Source: Glycocaulis sp. (lineage in GTDB: Bacteria > Pseudomonadota > Alphaproteobacteria > Caulobacterales > Maricaulaceae). Taken from it: a DNA stretch of 64,000 nucleotides. The stretch is taken from contig JAIUMI010000002.1 of NCBI GenBank assembly GCA_022565665.1, positions 1-64,000 on the forward strand, in the 5' to 3' direction. The notes under the pieces are model-generated. The model ran no database searches, was not told the origin of the DNA, and saw nothing but the letters and a program-made list of their open reading frames with translations. Positions 27,851-35,890 of this stretch are shown here, in pieces (the first letter of the stretch is position 1; each line of letters begins with the position of its first letter). The translations under genes were made by a program, and so were the position numbers.

Positions 27851-28675
27851 ATGGATGACGATGTGTTCAAAGCCCTGGCGGACCCGACCCGGCGCAGCCT
27901 TCTCGACGCCCTGTTCGAAAAGGATGGCCAAACCCTTGGGGCGTTGGAGGCGCGTTGTCCCATGTCACGCTACGGCGTGATGAAGCATTTGCGGATACTG
28001 GAAGAGGCCGGCCTCGTGGTGAGCCGGCGAGCCGGGCGGGAGAAACACCATTTTCTCAACCCGATACCTATCCGCGAGGTGCATGACCGCTGGGTCAGCA
28101 AATTCGCAACCAGATGGGCGGGCATGCTGACCGGATTGAAGCGAGAGCTGGAGGAGAGCCCTATGAACACCCCCGAACTTCCCCACCATGTGCCGCTTGT
28201 GGCGGCCGGTGATGGCGAGACGGCAATGGCCGTTTTCGAGATCTATATCAAGGCCACCCCGGAACGCCTGTGGCAGGCGATCACAGATGCCTCCATGCGG
28301 GCAAAATACTGCTTCGGCGTAGAGGTCCATTCCGACTGGACGCCGGGTTCATCCTACCGGGAATACGTACCCGGCGGGATTGATATCAAGGACGGTGAGA
28401 ACATCGAAGTCGATCCCCCGCGCCGTCTGGTACAGACCTTCCGTGCCCTGTGGAGCGAGGAGGTAAAAGCGGCAGGCTATTCCCGGGTGACCTGGGAAAT
28501 CACGCAGGTAGGCGATTCCTGCAAGCTGACCGTGGTTCACGACAGATTGCCGCTGGGAGCCAATCCCGAGCTCTACGGAGGCTGGCCAATGGTGATTTCC
28601 GGCCTCAAGACCCTGCTCGAAACCGGAGAGCACCTGACCACGCCTGCATCATTGATGTATGCGCAGTCGGCCTGA
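27851..28675 (+). CDS. ArsR-family HTH regulator fused to an AHSA1/SRPBCC domain
   Basis: This 274-residue protein has an N-terminal winged helix (about residues 1-100: DVFKALADPTRRSLLDALF, then MSRYGVMKHLRILEEAGLV). A C-terminal START-like AHSA1 domain follows (about 125-265: FEIYIKATPERLWQAITDA, VTWEITQVGDSCKLTVVHD). In many bacteria these are two adjacent genes; here they form one polypeptide. No Cys-rich metal site is seen, so the SRPBCC pocket may sense a hydrophobic ligand. The start at 27851 is chosen because it begins the ArsR fold and sits just after a predicted promoter. A frame from 27815 would translate the promoter. Confidence 0.88.
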   Translation: MDDDVFKALADPTRRSLLDALFEKDGQTLGALEARCPMSRYGVMKHLRILEEAGLVVSRRAGREKHHFLNPIPIREVHDRWVSKFATRWAGMLTGLKRELEESPMNTPELPHHVPLVAAGDGETAMAVFEIYIKATPERLWQAITDASMRAKYCFGVEVHSDWTPGSSYREYVPGGIDIKDGENIEVDPPRRLVQTFRALWSEEVKAAGYSRVTWEITQVGDSCKLTVVHDRLPLGANPELYGGWPMVISGLKTLLETGEHLTTPASLMYAQSA

Positions 28676-28699
28676 TGACAGGCTGCTTGGCGGCGAGGA

Positions 28700-29371
28700 C
28701 TAGTCCTCGTCGCTGCCACCGCCACTGCTCTTGCCGAACAGCTCGTCCAGCGTCGTCGGGACACTTGCGCCCGGCGCGGTCTCCTCGGCGGGCTTCAGGA
28801 CGTCTTCTTCCACCTTCACCGTGCCGGCCTCTTCCATCGCCTTGCGGCGTGACGAGGCCTTGCGTACCTGCTCATCCAGATCAATCTGGCTGCACAGCCC
28901 CAGCGAGACCGGATCGGTCGGCTTGATATTGGACGCATTCCAGTGGGTGCGGTCGCGCACGGCCTGGATGGTGGTCTTGGTGGTGCCGACCAGCTTGGAA
29001 ATCTGCCCGTCGGTCAGTTCGGGGTGATTGCGTACCAGCCAGGCGATTGCATCCGGGCGGTTCTGGCGGCGCGAGAGCGGCGTGTAGCGCGGACCCTTCT
29101 TGCGGGCCGTTTCCTGCAGCTCGGCATATTTCGGCCGGGTCGCCACCATGCGGTAGCTCTGGTTAGCTTCGGCCTTGGAGATTTCCTCAGAGGTCAGCTG
29201 GCCGCCGGAAATCGGGTCCGCCCCGCGCACGCCCGCGGCCACATCGCCATCGGCAATGCCTTTGACCTCCAGCCTGTGCAAACCGCAGAAATCGGCGATC
29301 TGCTCGAAGGTCAGGCTGGTATTGTCCACGAGCCAGACGGCGGTCGCTTTGGGCATGAGAATGTCGGACAT
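28700..29371 (-). CDS. trcR: Cell cycle transcriptional regulator TrcR (DUF1013)
   Basis: This 223-residue protein belongs to the alphaproteobacteria-specific DUF1013 family, named TrcR in Caulobacter-type annotation. It has an N-terminal segment MPKATAVWLVDNTSLTFEQI, a second helix-turn-helix-like region (PDAIAWLVRNHPELTDGQIS, then KLVGTTKTTIQAV), and a charged, disordered C-terminal tail ending GGGSDED. It is probably a DNA- or RNA-polymerase-associated regulator. It stands alone on the minus strand, with a terminator hairpin upstream separating it from the oxidoreductase gene. Confidence 0.88.
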   Translation of the reverse strand: MSDILMPKATAVWLVDNTSLTFEQIADFCGLHRLEVKGIADGDVAAGVRGADPISGGQLTSEEISKAEANQSYRMVATRPKYAELQETARKKGPRYTPLSRRQNRPDAIAWLVRNHPELTDGQISKLVGTTKTTIQAVRDRTHWNASNIKPTDPVSLGLCSQIDLDEQVRKASSRRKAMEEAGTVKVEEDVLKPAEETAPGASVPTTLDELFGKSSGGGSDED

Positions 29372-29411
29372 GGGGGCAAGCTCCTTGGTGGCAGACCGTC
29401 CGGAAACGCAA

Positions 29412-29436
29412 AAACCCGGCGCGGCCGGCCGGGTTT
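29412..29436 (-). terminator. Terminator of the quinone oxidoreductase gene
   Basis: A 9-bp stem (AAACCCGGC / GCCGGGTTT) with a 7-base loop is followed on the minus strand by TTTTTG. It lies between the oxidoreductase stop and the trcR start. Confidence 0.75.
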
Positions 29437-29547
29437 CGGTCGTTCCGACCCTGACGAACCGGCCTTACACGGCACAACACTCATCAGGGATTTGTGAAGG
29501 GGCTTATAGCGCGTGGCAGGCCCGCTTGGAAGGGGGGCAAGTGCCGT

Positions 29548-30534
29548 TCAGGGCACCAGCAATATCTTGCCTGTCTGGGCCATCTCATCCATGCGGGCAT
29601 GAGCTTTCGCCACCTCCTCCAGCGCAAAGAGAGAATCGATCACCGGCCGCAGCTTGCCCTTCGCCACCCACGGCCAGACGGTTTCCTTAACCGCATTGGC
29701 AATTGCGGCCTTCTCGTCATCGGCGCGCGCGCGCAGGGTGGAGCCGGTGATCGTCTGGCGCTTGAGCATCAGCCCCATCAGATCAATCTCGACGCGCGAG
29801 CCTTTCAGAAAGGCGATCTGCACCAGCCGCCCGTCCCGGTTCAGTACGGCGAGATTCTTCGCCACATACTCCCCGCCCACCATGTCGAGGATCACATCGG
29901 CTCCGCCACTTTCCTTTACCGCTGCCTGCCAGTCATCCTCGCGATAGTTCAGCGCCAGCTCTGCGCCCAGCGCCTTGCAGGCTTCCACCTTGCCTGCGCT
30001 GCCAGCTGTCGCGATGACCACCGCGCCATGGGCAGCGGCCATCTGAATGGCGGTCGTGCCGATCCCGCTGGCTCCGCCATGGACCAGGAAACGCTCGCCG
30101 GGCTTCAGCCCGGCCCGGTCAAACACATTGGTCCAGACGGTAAAGACGGTCTCCGGCAGGCCCGCCGCGTGAACCAGATCCACGCCTTCCGGGGCGGGCA
30201 GGACCGAGCCGGAAGGTGCACGTGCGATATCGCCATAGCCGCCACCTGCCACCAGCGCGACCACCGGATCGCCTTCGGCAAAGCCGGTCACGCCCTCTCC
30301 CAGGGCAAGCACACGCCCGGACACTTCCAGCCCCAGCCCTTCGGGCGCCCCCTGCGGCGGGGGGTAGAAGCCCATGCGCTCGAACACGTCGGGCCGGTTG
30401 ACCCCTGCAGCAGCCACCTTGATCAGCAGCTCGCCTGCGCGCGGCGGGGCAAGCTCGCGCGTTTCGATGCGCAACGCATCCGGTCCGCCCGGCTCGGGCG
30501 CTGTCACGATGCGGGTGATGAAGGGCTGGCTCAT
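29548..30534 (-). CDS. NAD(P)H:quinone oxidoreductase, zinc-free MDR family (PIG3-like)
   Basis: This 328-residue medium-chain reductase has an N-terminal GroES-like domain (AAAGVNRPDVFERMGFYPPP) and a Rossmann domain (LVHGGASGIGTTAIQMAAA). It lacks the cysteine cluster of zinc alcohol dehydrogenases. The PIG3/QorB-type motif LPETVFTVWTNVF supports quinone or enone reduction with NADPH. It is divergent from the DUF1192 gene with a 112-bp intergenic gap. Confidence 0.9.
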   Translation of the reverse strand: MSQPFITRIVTAPEPGGPDALRIETRELAPPRAGELLIKVAAAGVNRPDVFERMGFYPPPQGAPEGLGLEVSGRVLALGEGVTGFAEGDPVVALVAGGGYGDIARAPSGSVLPAPEGVDLVHAAGLPETVFTVWTNVFDRAGLKPGERFLVHGGASGIGTTAIQMAAAHGAVVIATAGSAGKVEACKALGAELALNYREDDWQAAVKESGGADVILDMVGGEYVAKNLAVLNRDGRLVQIAFLKGSRVEIDLMGLMLKRQTITGSTLRARADDEKAAIANAVKETVWPWVAKGKLRPVIDSLFALEEVAKAHARMDEMAQTGKILLVP

Positions 30535-30646
30535 CAGGTCTCATCCGGGCAAGGAAGATTTCGGGCGGTACGGGGGCGACTCTGCCGCCACCTTGAGTCT
30601 ATTATCAGCATCAAGGACGGGCGTGCGGCAGGGAAGGGTGTCATCC

Positions 30647-30838
30647 ATGTTTGACGATGAGCTTCAACGCATCAAGCCGGGAGCGATCACGCCGGGGGAA
30701 GACATCTCCCATCTGGCAGTGGCCGATCTGGAAGAACGCATCAGCGTTCTGAAAGGCGAGATTACCCGCGCCGAAGCCATGATTGCCCATAAGCAGGACA
30801 AGCTGGCCGCCGCCGATGCCGTGTTCCGGAAGGCATGA
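30647..30838 (+). CDS. DUF1192 family small protein
   Basis: This 63-residue protein has the DUF1192 pattern: MFDDELQRIKPGAITPGEDI and then a coiled-coil helix VADLEERISVLKGEI with KQDKLAAADAVFRKA at the end. The family is restricted to Alphaproteobacteria and has no assigned role. AAGGG lies about 10 bases upstream of the ATG at 30647. A neighbouring rcdA and divergent oxidoreductase are the context. Confidence 0.88.
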   Translation: MFDDELQRIKPGAITPGEDISHLAVADLEERISVLKGEITRAEAMIAHKQDKLAAADAVFRKA

Positions 30839-30952
30839 GAAAAAAGCGGCTGGCCTCAGGCTTGCTAGATAAGGGCGGAGTTCTGGTCATCGCGTCCCGT
30901 TTGGGAGCAGGTGGCCATGTTTGACGAAATTGCGGAATTGAGGGGGTAGATT

Positions 30953-31510
30953 GTGCGCATGACGGATGAGACCGGTCACACGGCGGCAGGCGGCACCATG
31001 GTGGAAGCTGCAGCCGTGCGCGTGGCGGATTTTGCTGCATCAGAGCATTTCTCCCGCCTGTTCCGCGAAGGCATGGATCTGGTGGAAGAAACGGCCGGCT
31101 ATCTTGACGGGGCCGGCCGCGAGGACGCCAAGCGTCTCGGCCGGGCAGGTGCGCTGGCCTATGCAGCTGAATCCATGACGCTCACCACCCAGCTAATGCA
31201 GGCCGCCTCCTGGCTCCTGACCCAGCGCGCGGTCAGCGAGGGCGAGATGACGCCGTTTGAAGCGGCCAGCGAGAAGTATCGCCTCGGCGGCACGTCGCGC
31301 GACAAGAGCGAGGCCATGTGGCCGGCCGGTGATGATCCCTGCCCGCCGCGCCTGGCAGATCTGGTGACCCGCTCGCGCAGCCTGCACGAGCGCCTCAAGC
31401 GTCTCGACGACAATCTCTTCCGTGAAGGCCCCGGCGGCGCGGCGCCTGGCGAAAACCCGCTGGCCGGGCAATGGTCAGCTCTGGAAAGCGCGTTCGCCGG
31501 ACGGGGTTAG
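30953..31510 (+). CDS. rcdA: RcdA-like regulator of CtrA degradation (DUF1465)
   Basis: This 185-residue protein belongs to the DUF1465 family of RcdA, an adaptor that with CpdR and PopA directs ClpXP to degrade the master regulator CtrA at the G1-S transition in Caulobacter. Conserved stretches include FSRLFREGMDLVEETAGYL, YAAESMTLTTQLMQAASWLL and the C-terminal helix LVTRSRSLHERLKRLD. The GTG at 30953 has AGGGGG six bases upstream; ATG 30959 is an alternative. A ten-codon frame (30917-30949) ends just ahead of it. No clpX or cpdR is in the window. Confidence 0.85.
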   Translation: MRMTDETGHTAAGGTMVEAAAVRVADFAASEHFSRLFREGMDLVEETAGYLDGAGREDAKRLGRAGALAYAAESMTLTTQLMQAASWLLTQRAVSEGEMTPFEAASEKYRLGGTSRDKSEAMWPAGDDPCPPRLADLVTRSRSLHERLKRLDDNLFREGPGGAAPGENPLAGQWSALESAFAGRG

Positions 31511-31518
31511 GGTTGAGG

Positions 31519-31627
31519 CCCTCGTCCTTCGAGACGACCTTTCAGGCCTCCTCAGGATGAGGGCTTTGGGTTCTGCTTTTCCCCTCATCCTGAGGGTGAG
31601 CGAAGCGAGCGTCTCGAAGGACGAGGG
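31519..31627. repeat. Long imperfect palindrome (dispersed alphaproteobacterial repeat type)
   Basis: The outer arms CCCTCGTCCTTCGAGACG (31519-31536) and its complement at 31610-31627 enclose a second pair, CCTCAGGATGAGGG and CCCTCATCCTGAGG. This could form a stem-loop of about 100 bp. The sequence type (tcctgag...gcgaagcgag...tcgaaggacgag) is common between genes in Caulobacterales and Rhizobiales genomes. Confidence 0.75.
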
Positions 31628-31729
31628 GAAAAGTTACCTCTCAGGCATGGGTTCCCCGGACGGCTTCGCCACCGGGGAATGACAAGATGTGAGGCTCTCG
31701 CCAGCACTCTCCTCCACCAGCAATAAAAA
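31628..31729. repeat. Intergenic region with a CCGGGGAAT palindrome
   Basis: TTCCCCGG (31652-31659) and CCGGGGAA (31672-31679) form a perfect 8-bp stem, followed by TGACAAG. It resembles the repeats near 6070 and 21070. No coding potential is evident. Confidence 0.5.
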
Positions 31730-31760
31730 ACGCCCGCAGCTGAGGGGTTGCTGCGGGCGT
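31730..31760 (-). terminator. Terminator of rpmE
   Basis: A perfect 11-bp stem (ACGCCCGCAGC and its complement) with a 9-base loop is followed on the minus strand by TTTTTTATT. It lies 58 bp beyond the rpmE stop. Confidence 0.92.
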
Positions 31761-31818
31761 TCTTCTAAAGGCCCCGACCGTGTCCTTGGACACGCGCCCA
31801 GGTGAGGGGGGTGGGCGG

Positions 31819-32040
31819 TTACACACCGAAGCCTTTGAACTTGTCCTTGAACTTCGAGACGCGGCCAGCGCGGTCAACGAGGGTCTGGGTGCCGCCCGTC
31901 CAGGCCGGATGGGTGCGCGGATCAATGTCCAGAGACAGCGACGCGCCTTCCTTGCCATAGGTCGAACGGGTCTTGAATTTGGTGCCGTCCGTCATCACCA
32001 CTTCGATGAAGTGATAGTCGGGGTGGATATCCTGTTTCAT
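31819..32040 (-). CDS. rpmE: 50S ribosomal protein L31
   Basis: This 73-residue protein begins [19 protein letters not shown] and includes the family signature [19 protein letters not shown]. It lacks the zinc-binding CxxC of L31 paralogue A (the early positions hold no cysteines), so it is the C-minus form that does not need zinc. It bridges the 30S head and 50S subunit. ATG 32040 has GGCGGAG nine bases upstream. It is a single-gene unit with its own predicted promoter and terminator. Confidence 0.96.
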   Translation of the reverse strand: MKQDIHPDYHFIEVVMTDGTKFKTRSTYGKEGASLSLDIDPRTHPAWTGGTQTLVDRAGRVSKFKDKFKGFGV

Positions 32041-32132
32041 CTTGACGGCTCCGCCTTCAACGTCCCGCCATCCAGCGCCTCGTTCGAAAAGCACTGTAGC
32101 GGGAACAATTCTGATAGAAATGAGCCGCGGTG

Positions 32133-32160
32133 TATATACGGGCAAGGCCTGCAGCGCAAG
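32133..32160 (-). promoter_or_regulatory. Candidate rpmE promoter
   Basis: On the minus strand, CTTGCG (32155-32160) and TATATA (32133-32138) are 16 bp apart, about 93 bp before the rpmE start. The remainder of the 227-bp gap to the OmpA-like gene shows no gene. Confidence 0.35.
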
Positions 32161-32267
32161 CATCACCGGTCATATCGGAGTCAGTGCGTTTTCTGCCAAG
32201 GAGTTAGCCCGCACCAGCCGGGCCAGAATCCTGTGGAAATCGTCACGAAAACGCCTTGGCGCAGACC

Positions 32268-33260
32268 TCAGCGCGCTTCCAGCTTCAGCTCGATACGCCG
32301 GTTGCGGGCATGATCAGCCTCGGTGCGGCCCATGGCTATCGGGTAGTGCTCGCCGAGCCCTGCCGCCATCAGCCGGTTGGGCGGCACGCCTTCACCGACC
32401 AGCCAGTTGATTACCGAGAGGGAGCGCGCGGTCGACAGCTCCCAGTTGGAAGAAAACTGCGCGGACGGTCCCAGCGGGCGCACATCGGTATGCCCGTCCA
32501 CCCGGATCACCCATTCGATATCGTCCGGAATTTCGCGGGTCAGCTGCAGAATCGCTGCGGCGATCGGGCGAAGACCCTCCCGGCCTTCCGGAGAGAGCTC
32601 CGCAGACGCGCTGTCGAACAATACATCGGTCTCGAACACGAAGCGGTCACCCACCACGCGCACGCCGGAACGGTTGCCGAGGATTTCAACCAGCCGGCCG
32701 AAGAATTCGGAGCGGTACTGCGACAGGCGCGCCACCTCGCTGGCCAGTGCGGCATTGAGCCGGGAGCCAAGATTGATCACCTGCGTTTCCAGCTCCGCCT
32801 CGCGCGCCTCGGACGCCTCCAGCGCCGCGTTCAGCCGGGCCAGTTCCTCGCGCAGAATGTCCATCTGCTCAGACAGGAGCGCGATGGTCAGCTGGGCTTC
32901 CTCCGACAATTCCTCGGCTTCGTCGAGATCAGCTGACAGCGAGGCGATGCGCGCTGTGGTGCTGGCGAGTTGTTCGGTCAGGCTTTCATTTTCCGCTGTA
33001 AGCGTGCTCACGCGCACGGTCAGGCGGGCGTTTTCTGCCTCTGCGAGATTGAGCTGGTCAGCGAGTTCGGCAAGGCGGGCATTGAGATCGGCAAGCTGCT
33101 CGTCGCGCCCGGTCAGGGCGGTGGAAAGCGCGTACTGGCCGGTCACGAAAATGGCCAGCAGGAAGACGATGACGAGCAGGAGCGTCGCCAGCGCATCGAC
33201 AAAGCCCGGCCAGTAATCGCCACTGTCCACATCGCGCTGGAGATGCCGGGCAATCGCCAT
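32268..33260 (-). CDS. MotB/OmpA-like peptidoglycan-binding protein with long coiled coil
   Basis: This 330-residue protein has an N-terminal membrane helix (about 19-40: FVDALATLLLVIVFLLAIFV), preceded by the conserved WPGFVDALATLL context that supplies a membrane Asp as in MotB. A coiled coil of heptads rich in Leu and Glu covers about 52-190. A C-terminal OmpA domain covers about 205-330 (FDSASAELSPEG, VDGHTDVRPLG, NRRIELKLEAR), which binds peptidoglycan. It lies three bases after the MotA/TolQ-like gene and probably forms its stator partner. The helix and domain order is as in MotB and ZorB. Confidence 0.88.
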   Translation of the reverse strand: MAIARHLQRDVDSGDYWPGFVDALATLLLVIVFLLAIFVTGQYALSTALTGRDEQLADLNARLAELADQLNLAEAENARLTVRVSTLTAENESLTEQLASTTARIASLSADLDEAEELSEEAQLTIALLSEQMDILREELARLNAALEASEAREAELETQVINLGSRLNAALASEVARLSQYRSEFFGRLVEILGNRSGVRVVGDRFVFETDVLFDSASAELSPEGREGLRPIAAAILQLTREIPDDIEWVIRVDGHTDVRPLGPSAQFSSNWELSTARSLSVINWLVGEGVPPNRLMAAGLGEHYPIAMGRTEADHARNRRIELKLEAR

Positions 33261-33263
33261 GAC

Positions 33264-34286
33264 CTAGCGGTCTCCGTCCCGGCGGCTATTGAGGCGTGCC
33301 TGGGCTTCCAGCGCGCGCACCAGCACCTTGATCTCGTCGCGCAGCAGGCGGGCGGCCTCACGATTGGCTTCGGCCGCATCGTCGGCAAAGCGGGTGAGCG
33401 TCACTTCCAGCTGGCGCGAATGGCGCTCCATGGTGGAGGCGAGCCGGTCCACCGTGTCAGCGGTCTGTTCAAGGAGAGCCGCGACATAGGCGCTGGAGCT
33501 GTCGCCCTCGCCCGCCGCCATAGGACCGGCAGCCGACAGGCGCGAGATGGAGGACAGCCATTCCTCGATCTCGTTATAGAAGCGGTTCTGCGCGCGGCTC
33601 GCCTGCAGCTCCAGAAAGCCGATGATCAGCGAGCCCGCCAGACCGAAGAGCGAGGAGGCAAAGGCCGTGCCCATGCCCTGAATGGGCTCCTCGATGGCCG
33701 CCATCAGACGCGCGGCTTCGGCTTCACCTGCTCCGGTCGCCGTCGCGGTGACGGCGCGCACCGCCTCGCCGACATCGGACACGACGAGCAGGAGGCCGTA
33801 GAACGTGCCGAGCAGGCCCAGAAAGATGAGCAGGCGGCCGAAATAGCGGGTGAAAGCCCCGCTCTCGCTCATGCGCGCCCCGACCGAATCCAGCACCACA
33901 CGGGCAGAGGCCGCAGACAGGCGCGCCCGGCCGTCTGCCGCATCGGTGATCAGGGCGGCCATGGGGGCGATCAGCGAAGGCGGATTGGGCAACCGGTCAG
34001 GGTCATCCACATCGCGCAGCTGGACCAGCCAGCGCGCGCTCGGCCCGATCGCGAGGGCCTGCTGGAAGGTGTAGAGAATGCCGATCAGCAGGACGCCAAG
34101 GATCACGCCATTGATCGCGGCATTGGCTTGAAACGCGGTGATCAGCGGCTCGTGCAGCACGGCCACCAGCCCGGCGACCACAGCCAGAAAAACCAGCATC
34201 CACAATATGTACTGGCCCGGACCGGTGAAGCGCACCTTGCGCGGCTGCGGGGTTTCCGGTGGAAGAGGAAGATCGCGTGAAGGCAT
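33264..34286 (-). CDS. MotA/TolQ/ExbB-type proton channel subunit
   Basis: This 340-residue membrane protein has hydrophobic helices near residues 28-48 and 58-80, and a later pair flanking the proton-channel motif. The channel pair is seen in YFGRLLIFLGLLGTFYGLLL and GMGTAFASSLFGLAGSLIIG, diagnostic for MotA_TolQ_ExbB proteins. A long charged helical C-terminus (about 230-340) is cytoplasmic. ATG 34286 is preferred over a TTG at 34307. It pairs with the following OmpA-like gene. This is not flagellar MotA, since no flagellar genes are near. Confidence 0.88.
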   Translation of the reverse strand: MPSRDLPLPPETPQPRKVRFTGPGQYILWMLVFLAVVAGLVAVLHEPLITAFQANAAINGVILGVLLIGILYTFQQALAIGPSARWLVQLRDVDDPDRLPNPPSLIAPMAALITDAADGRARLSAASARVVLDSVGARMSESGAFTRYFGRLLIFLGLLGTFYGLLLVVSDVGEAVRAVTATATGAGEAEAARLMAAIEEPIQGMGTAFASSLFGLAGSLIIGFLELQASRAQNRFYNEIEEWLSSISRLSAAGPMAAGEGDSSSAYVAALLEQTADTVDRLASTMERHSRQLEVTLTRFADDAAEANREAARLLRDEIKVLVRALEAQARLNSRRDGDR

Positions 34287-34337
34287 GAGCCGCTCTGGTC
34301 CCTTCAATCAGCCAGCCCGCGCCATGGCAGGCCTGTC

Positions 34338-34356
34338 AGGGTCAAGGCATGACCCT
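34338..34356. other. Small hairpin between suhB-like and MotA/TolQ-like genes
   Basis: AGGGTCA-AGGCA-TGACCCT is a perfect 7-bp stem in the 128-bp gap. TTTT follows on the plus strand only, whereas both flanking genes are on the minus strand. It may be a weak processing or stabilising site rather than a terminator. Confidence 0.3.
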
Positions 34357-34414
34357 TTTGACCATCAGAGACAAGCTTCTTGGCTGTTTTTGGGCGGGTG
34401 CCTGCGCGCGCTGC

Positions 34415-35191
34415 CTATTTGCCGACTTGCGCGAGGCGCTTTTTCAGCTCGTCAAAGACGAACTCGTTACCGGCCACGATATGGCCAGTCTCCAGCACAT
34501 CGCCCGTGCCATCGAGCGAGCCGGCAAACCCGCCCGCCTCGCGCACGAGCACGATTCCCGCGGCAATGTCCCAGGCCTTGAGATTGCGCTCCCAGAAGCC
34601 GTCAAACCGGCCGGCTGCCGTCCACGCCAGATCCAGCGAGGCCGCGCCATAGCGCCGGATCCCGGCGATATGGGGCATGAGGGCGTGCAGCTCGGTGAGA
34701 AATTTCGCATGGCCGGACTTGCCCGCGAACGGCATGCCCGTCGCGATCACACATTCATCGAAATGGATGCGGCCGGAGACGCGCAGGCGGCGGTCATTGA
34801 GGTAGGCCCCGCGCCCTTTTTCGGCATGGAAGAAATCATCATTGGCGGGGTTATAGACCACGCCTGCAACCAGCTCGCCTTCGCGCTCGAGCGCGACGGA
34901 AATCGCAAAATGCGGCTGGCCGTGCAGGAAATTGGTCGTGCCGTCCAGCGGATCGACGATCCAGCGATGGGTACGATCACTGCCCTCGACCACGCCGCGC
35001 TCTTCCATCAGGAAGCCATAGCCGGGCCGGGCCTTTGACAGCTCCTCGAAGAGGATTTCTTCCGACTTCGCGTCGGCTGCCGAGACAAAATCGGCAGGGC
35101 CTTTCTTGGTGACCTGCAGGTGCTCGATCTCGCCGAAATCGCGCGCGAGCTTGCGGCCCGCCTTGCGCACGGCGGACGTCATCACCTGCAT
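34415..35191 (-). CDS. suhB: Inositol monophosphatase family protein (SuhB-like)
   Basis: This 258-residue phosphatase has LMEERG with the first metal Glu residues (63-64), WIVD80PLD83GTTNF as the metal site, and AWDIAAGIVLVREAGG near the C-terminus. Family members hydrolyse inositol-1-phosphate or related sugars, and SuhB also takes part in rRNA antitermination. The start is uncertain: ATG 35191 is favoured, while a TTG at 35212 lies four bases after the efp stop. It follows efp closely and is likely co-transcribed. Confidence 0.9.
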   Translation of the reverse strand: MQVMTSAVRKAGRKLARDFGEIEHLQVTKKGPADFVSAADAKSEEILFEELSKARPGYGFLMEERGVVEGSDRTHRWIVDPLDGTTNFLHGQPHFAISVALEREGELVAGVVYNPANDDFFHAEKGRGAYLNDRRLRVSGRIHFDECVIATGMPFAGKSGHAKFLTELHALMPHIAGIRRYGAASLDLAWTAAGRFDGFWERNLKAWDIAAGIVLVREAGGFAGSLDGTGDVLETGHIVAGNEFVFDELKKRLAQVGK

Positions 35192-35216
35192 GAGGGCAGA
35201 AACCTGCGCCAAGGGA

Positions 35217-35783
35217 CTAATCCGCGCGGCGGACGTAGGAACCGTCCTCGGTGGCCACGATCACGCGCTCGCCCACGCCCACGAAAGGCGGCACGGCGGA
35301 GCGGATATTGCCGGTAAGGATGGCAGGCTTGTAGGAGTTCGCCGCCGTCTGGCCCTTCACGACCGGCTCCGTCTCGATCACTTCCAGCTCCACATGCTGG
35401 GGCAGATCAATGCCGATCGGCTTGTCCTCATAAAACTCCAGCGTGACCATCATGCCGTCGGTGAGATAGGCCGCTCGCTCCTCGCCCACGAAATCGACAT
35501 GCAGCGAGATCTGCTCATAGCTTTCGGTGTTCATGAAGACCAGCATCTCGCCCTCGGGATAGAGATACTGATAGTCGCGCTGCTCCAGGCGCACGCGCTC
35601 CACCTTGTCGGCAGACCGGAAGCGCTCATTGAGCTTGCGGCCATCGAGAATGTTCTTCAGCTCGACCTGCGCAAATGCGCCGCCCTTGCCCGGCTTCACG
35701 TGATCGGCCTTCACAGCCGTCCACAGCGTGTCCTGGTGCTTGATCACCATGCCCGGCTTGATTTCGTTACCGTTGATTTTCAT
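35217..35783 (-). CDS. efp: Translation elongation factor P
   Basis: This 188-residue, three-domain protein relieves ribosome stalling at polyproline. The modification-loop sequence V-K-P-G-K33-G-G-A-F carries the lysine normally beta-lysylated by EpmA and EpmB. The family signature [17 protein letters not shown] is not disrupted and the C-terminus GSYVRRAD is usual. It is the first gene of the minus-strand run to suhB and the MotA/OmpA pair. The Lys suggests the EpmA pathway exists elsewhere in the genome. Confidence 0.97.
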   Translation of the reverse strand: MKINGNEIKPGMVIKHQDTLWTAVKADHVKPGKGGAFAQVELKNILDGRKLNERFRSADKVERVRLEQRDYQYLYPEGEMLVFMNTESYEQISLHVDFVGEERAAYLTDGMMVTLEFYEDKPIGIDLPQHVELEVIETEPVVKGQTAANSYKPAILTGNIRSAVPPFVGVGERVIVATEDGSYVRRAD

Positions 35784-35890
35784 GTGCGCGTTTCAGTCCT
35801 GCTGGCTCCCTCCTCGCCGTCAGACGGGGGAGCTTGGCCTCATCAGATCGGGCGCGGGTGTATCAGCGCACAGGCAAGGCGGCAAGGCTG

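Noticed and set aside
28695-28708. Palindrome GAGGACTAGTCCTC across the trcR stop
   Set aside because: It is a short stop-codon-centred palindrome and lies within coding sequence; no regulatory context.
32268-34286. Zorya defence system (ZorA/ZorB)
   Set aside because: The motor pair resembles ZorAB in domain order, but no ZorC, ZorD or ZorE is nearby. The neighbours are efp, suhB and rpmE.
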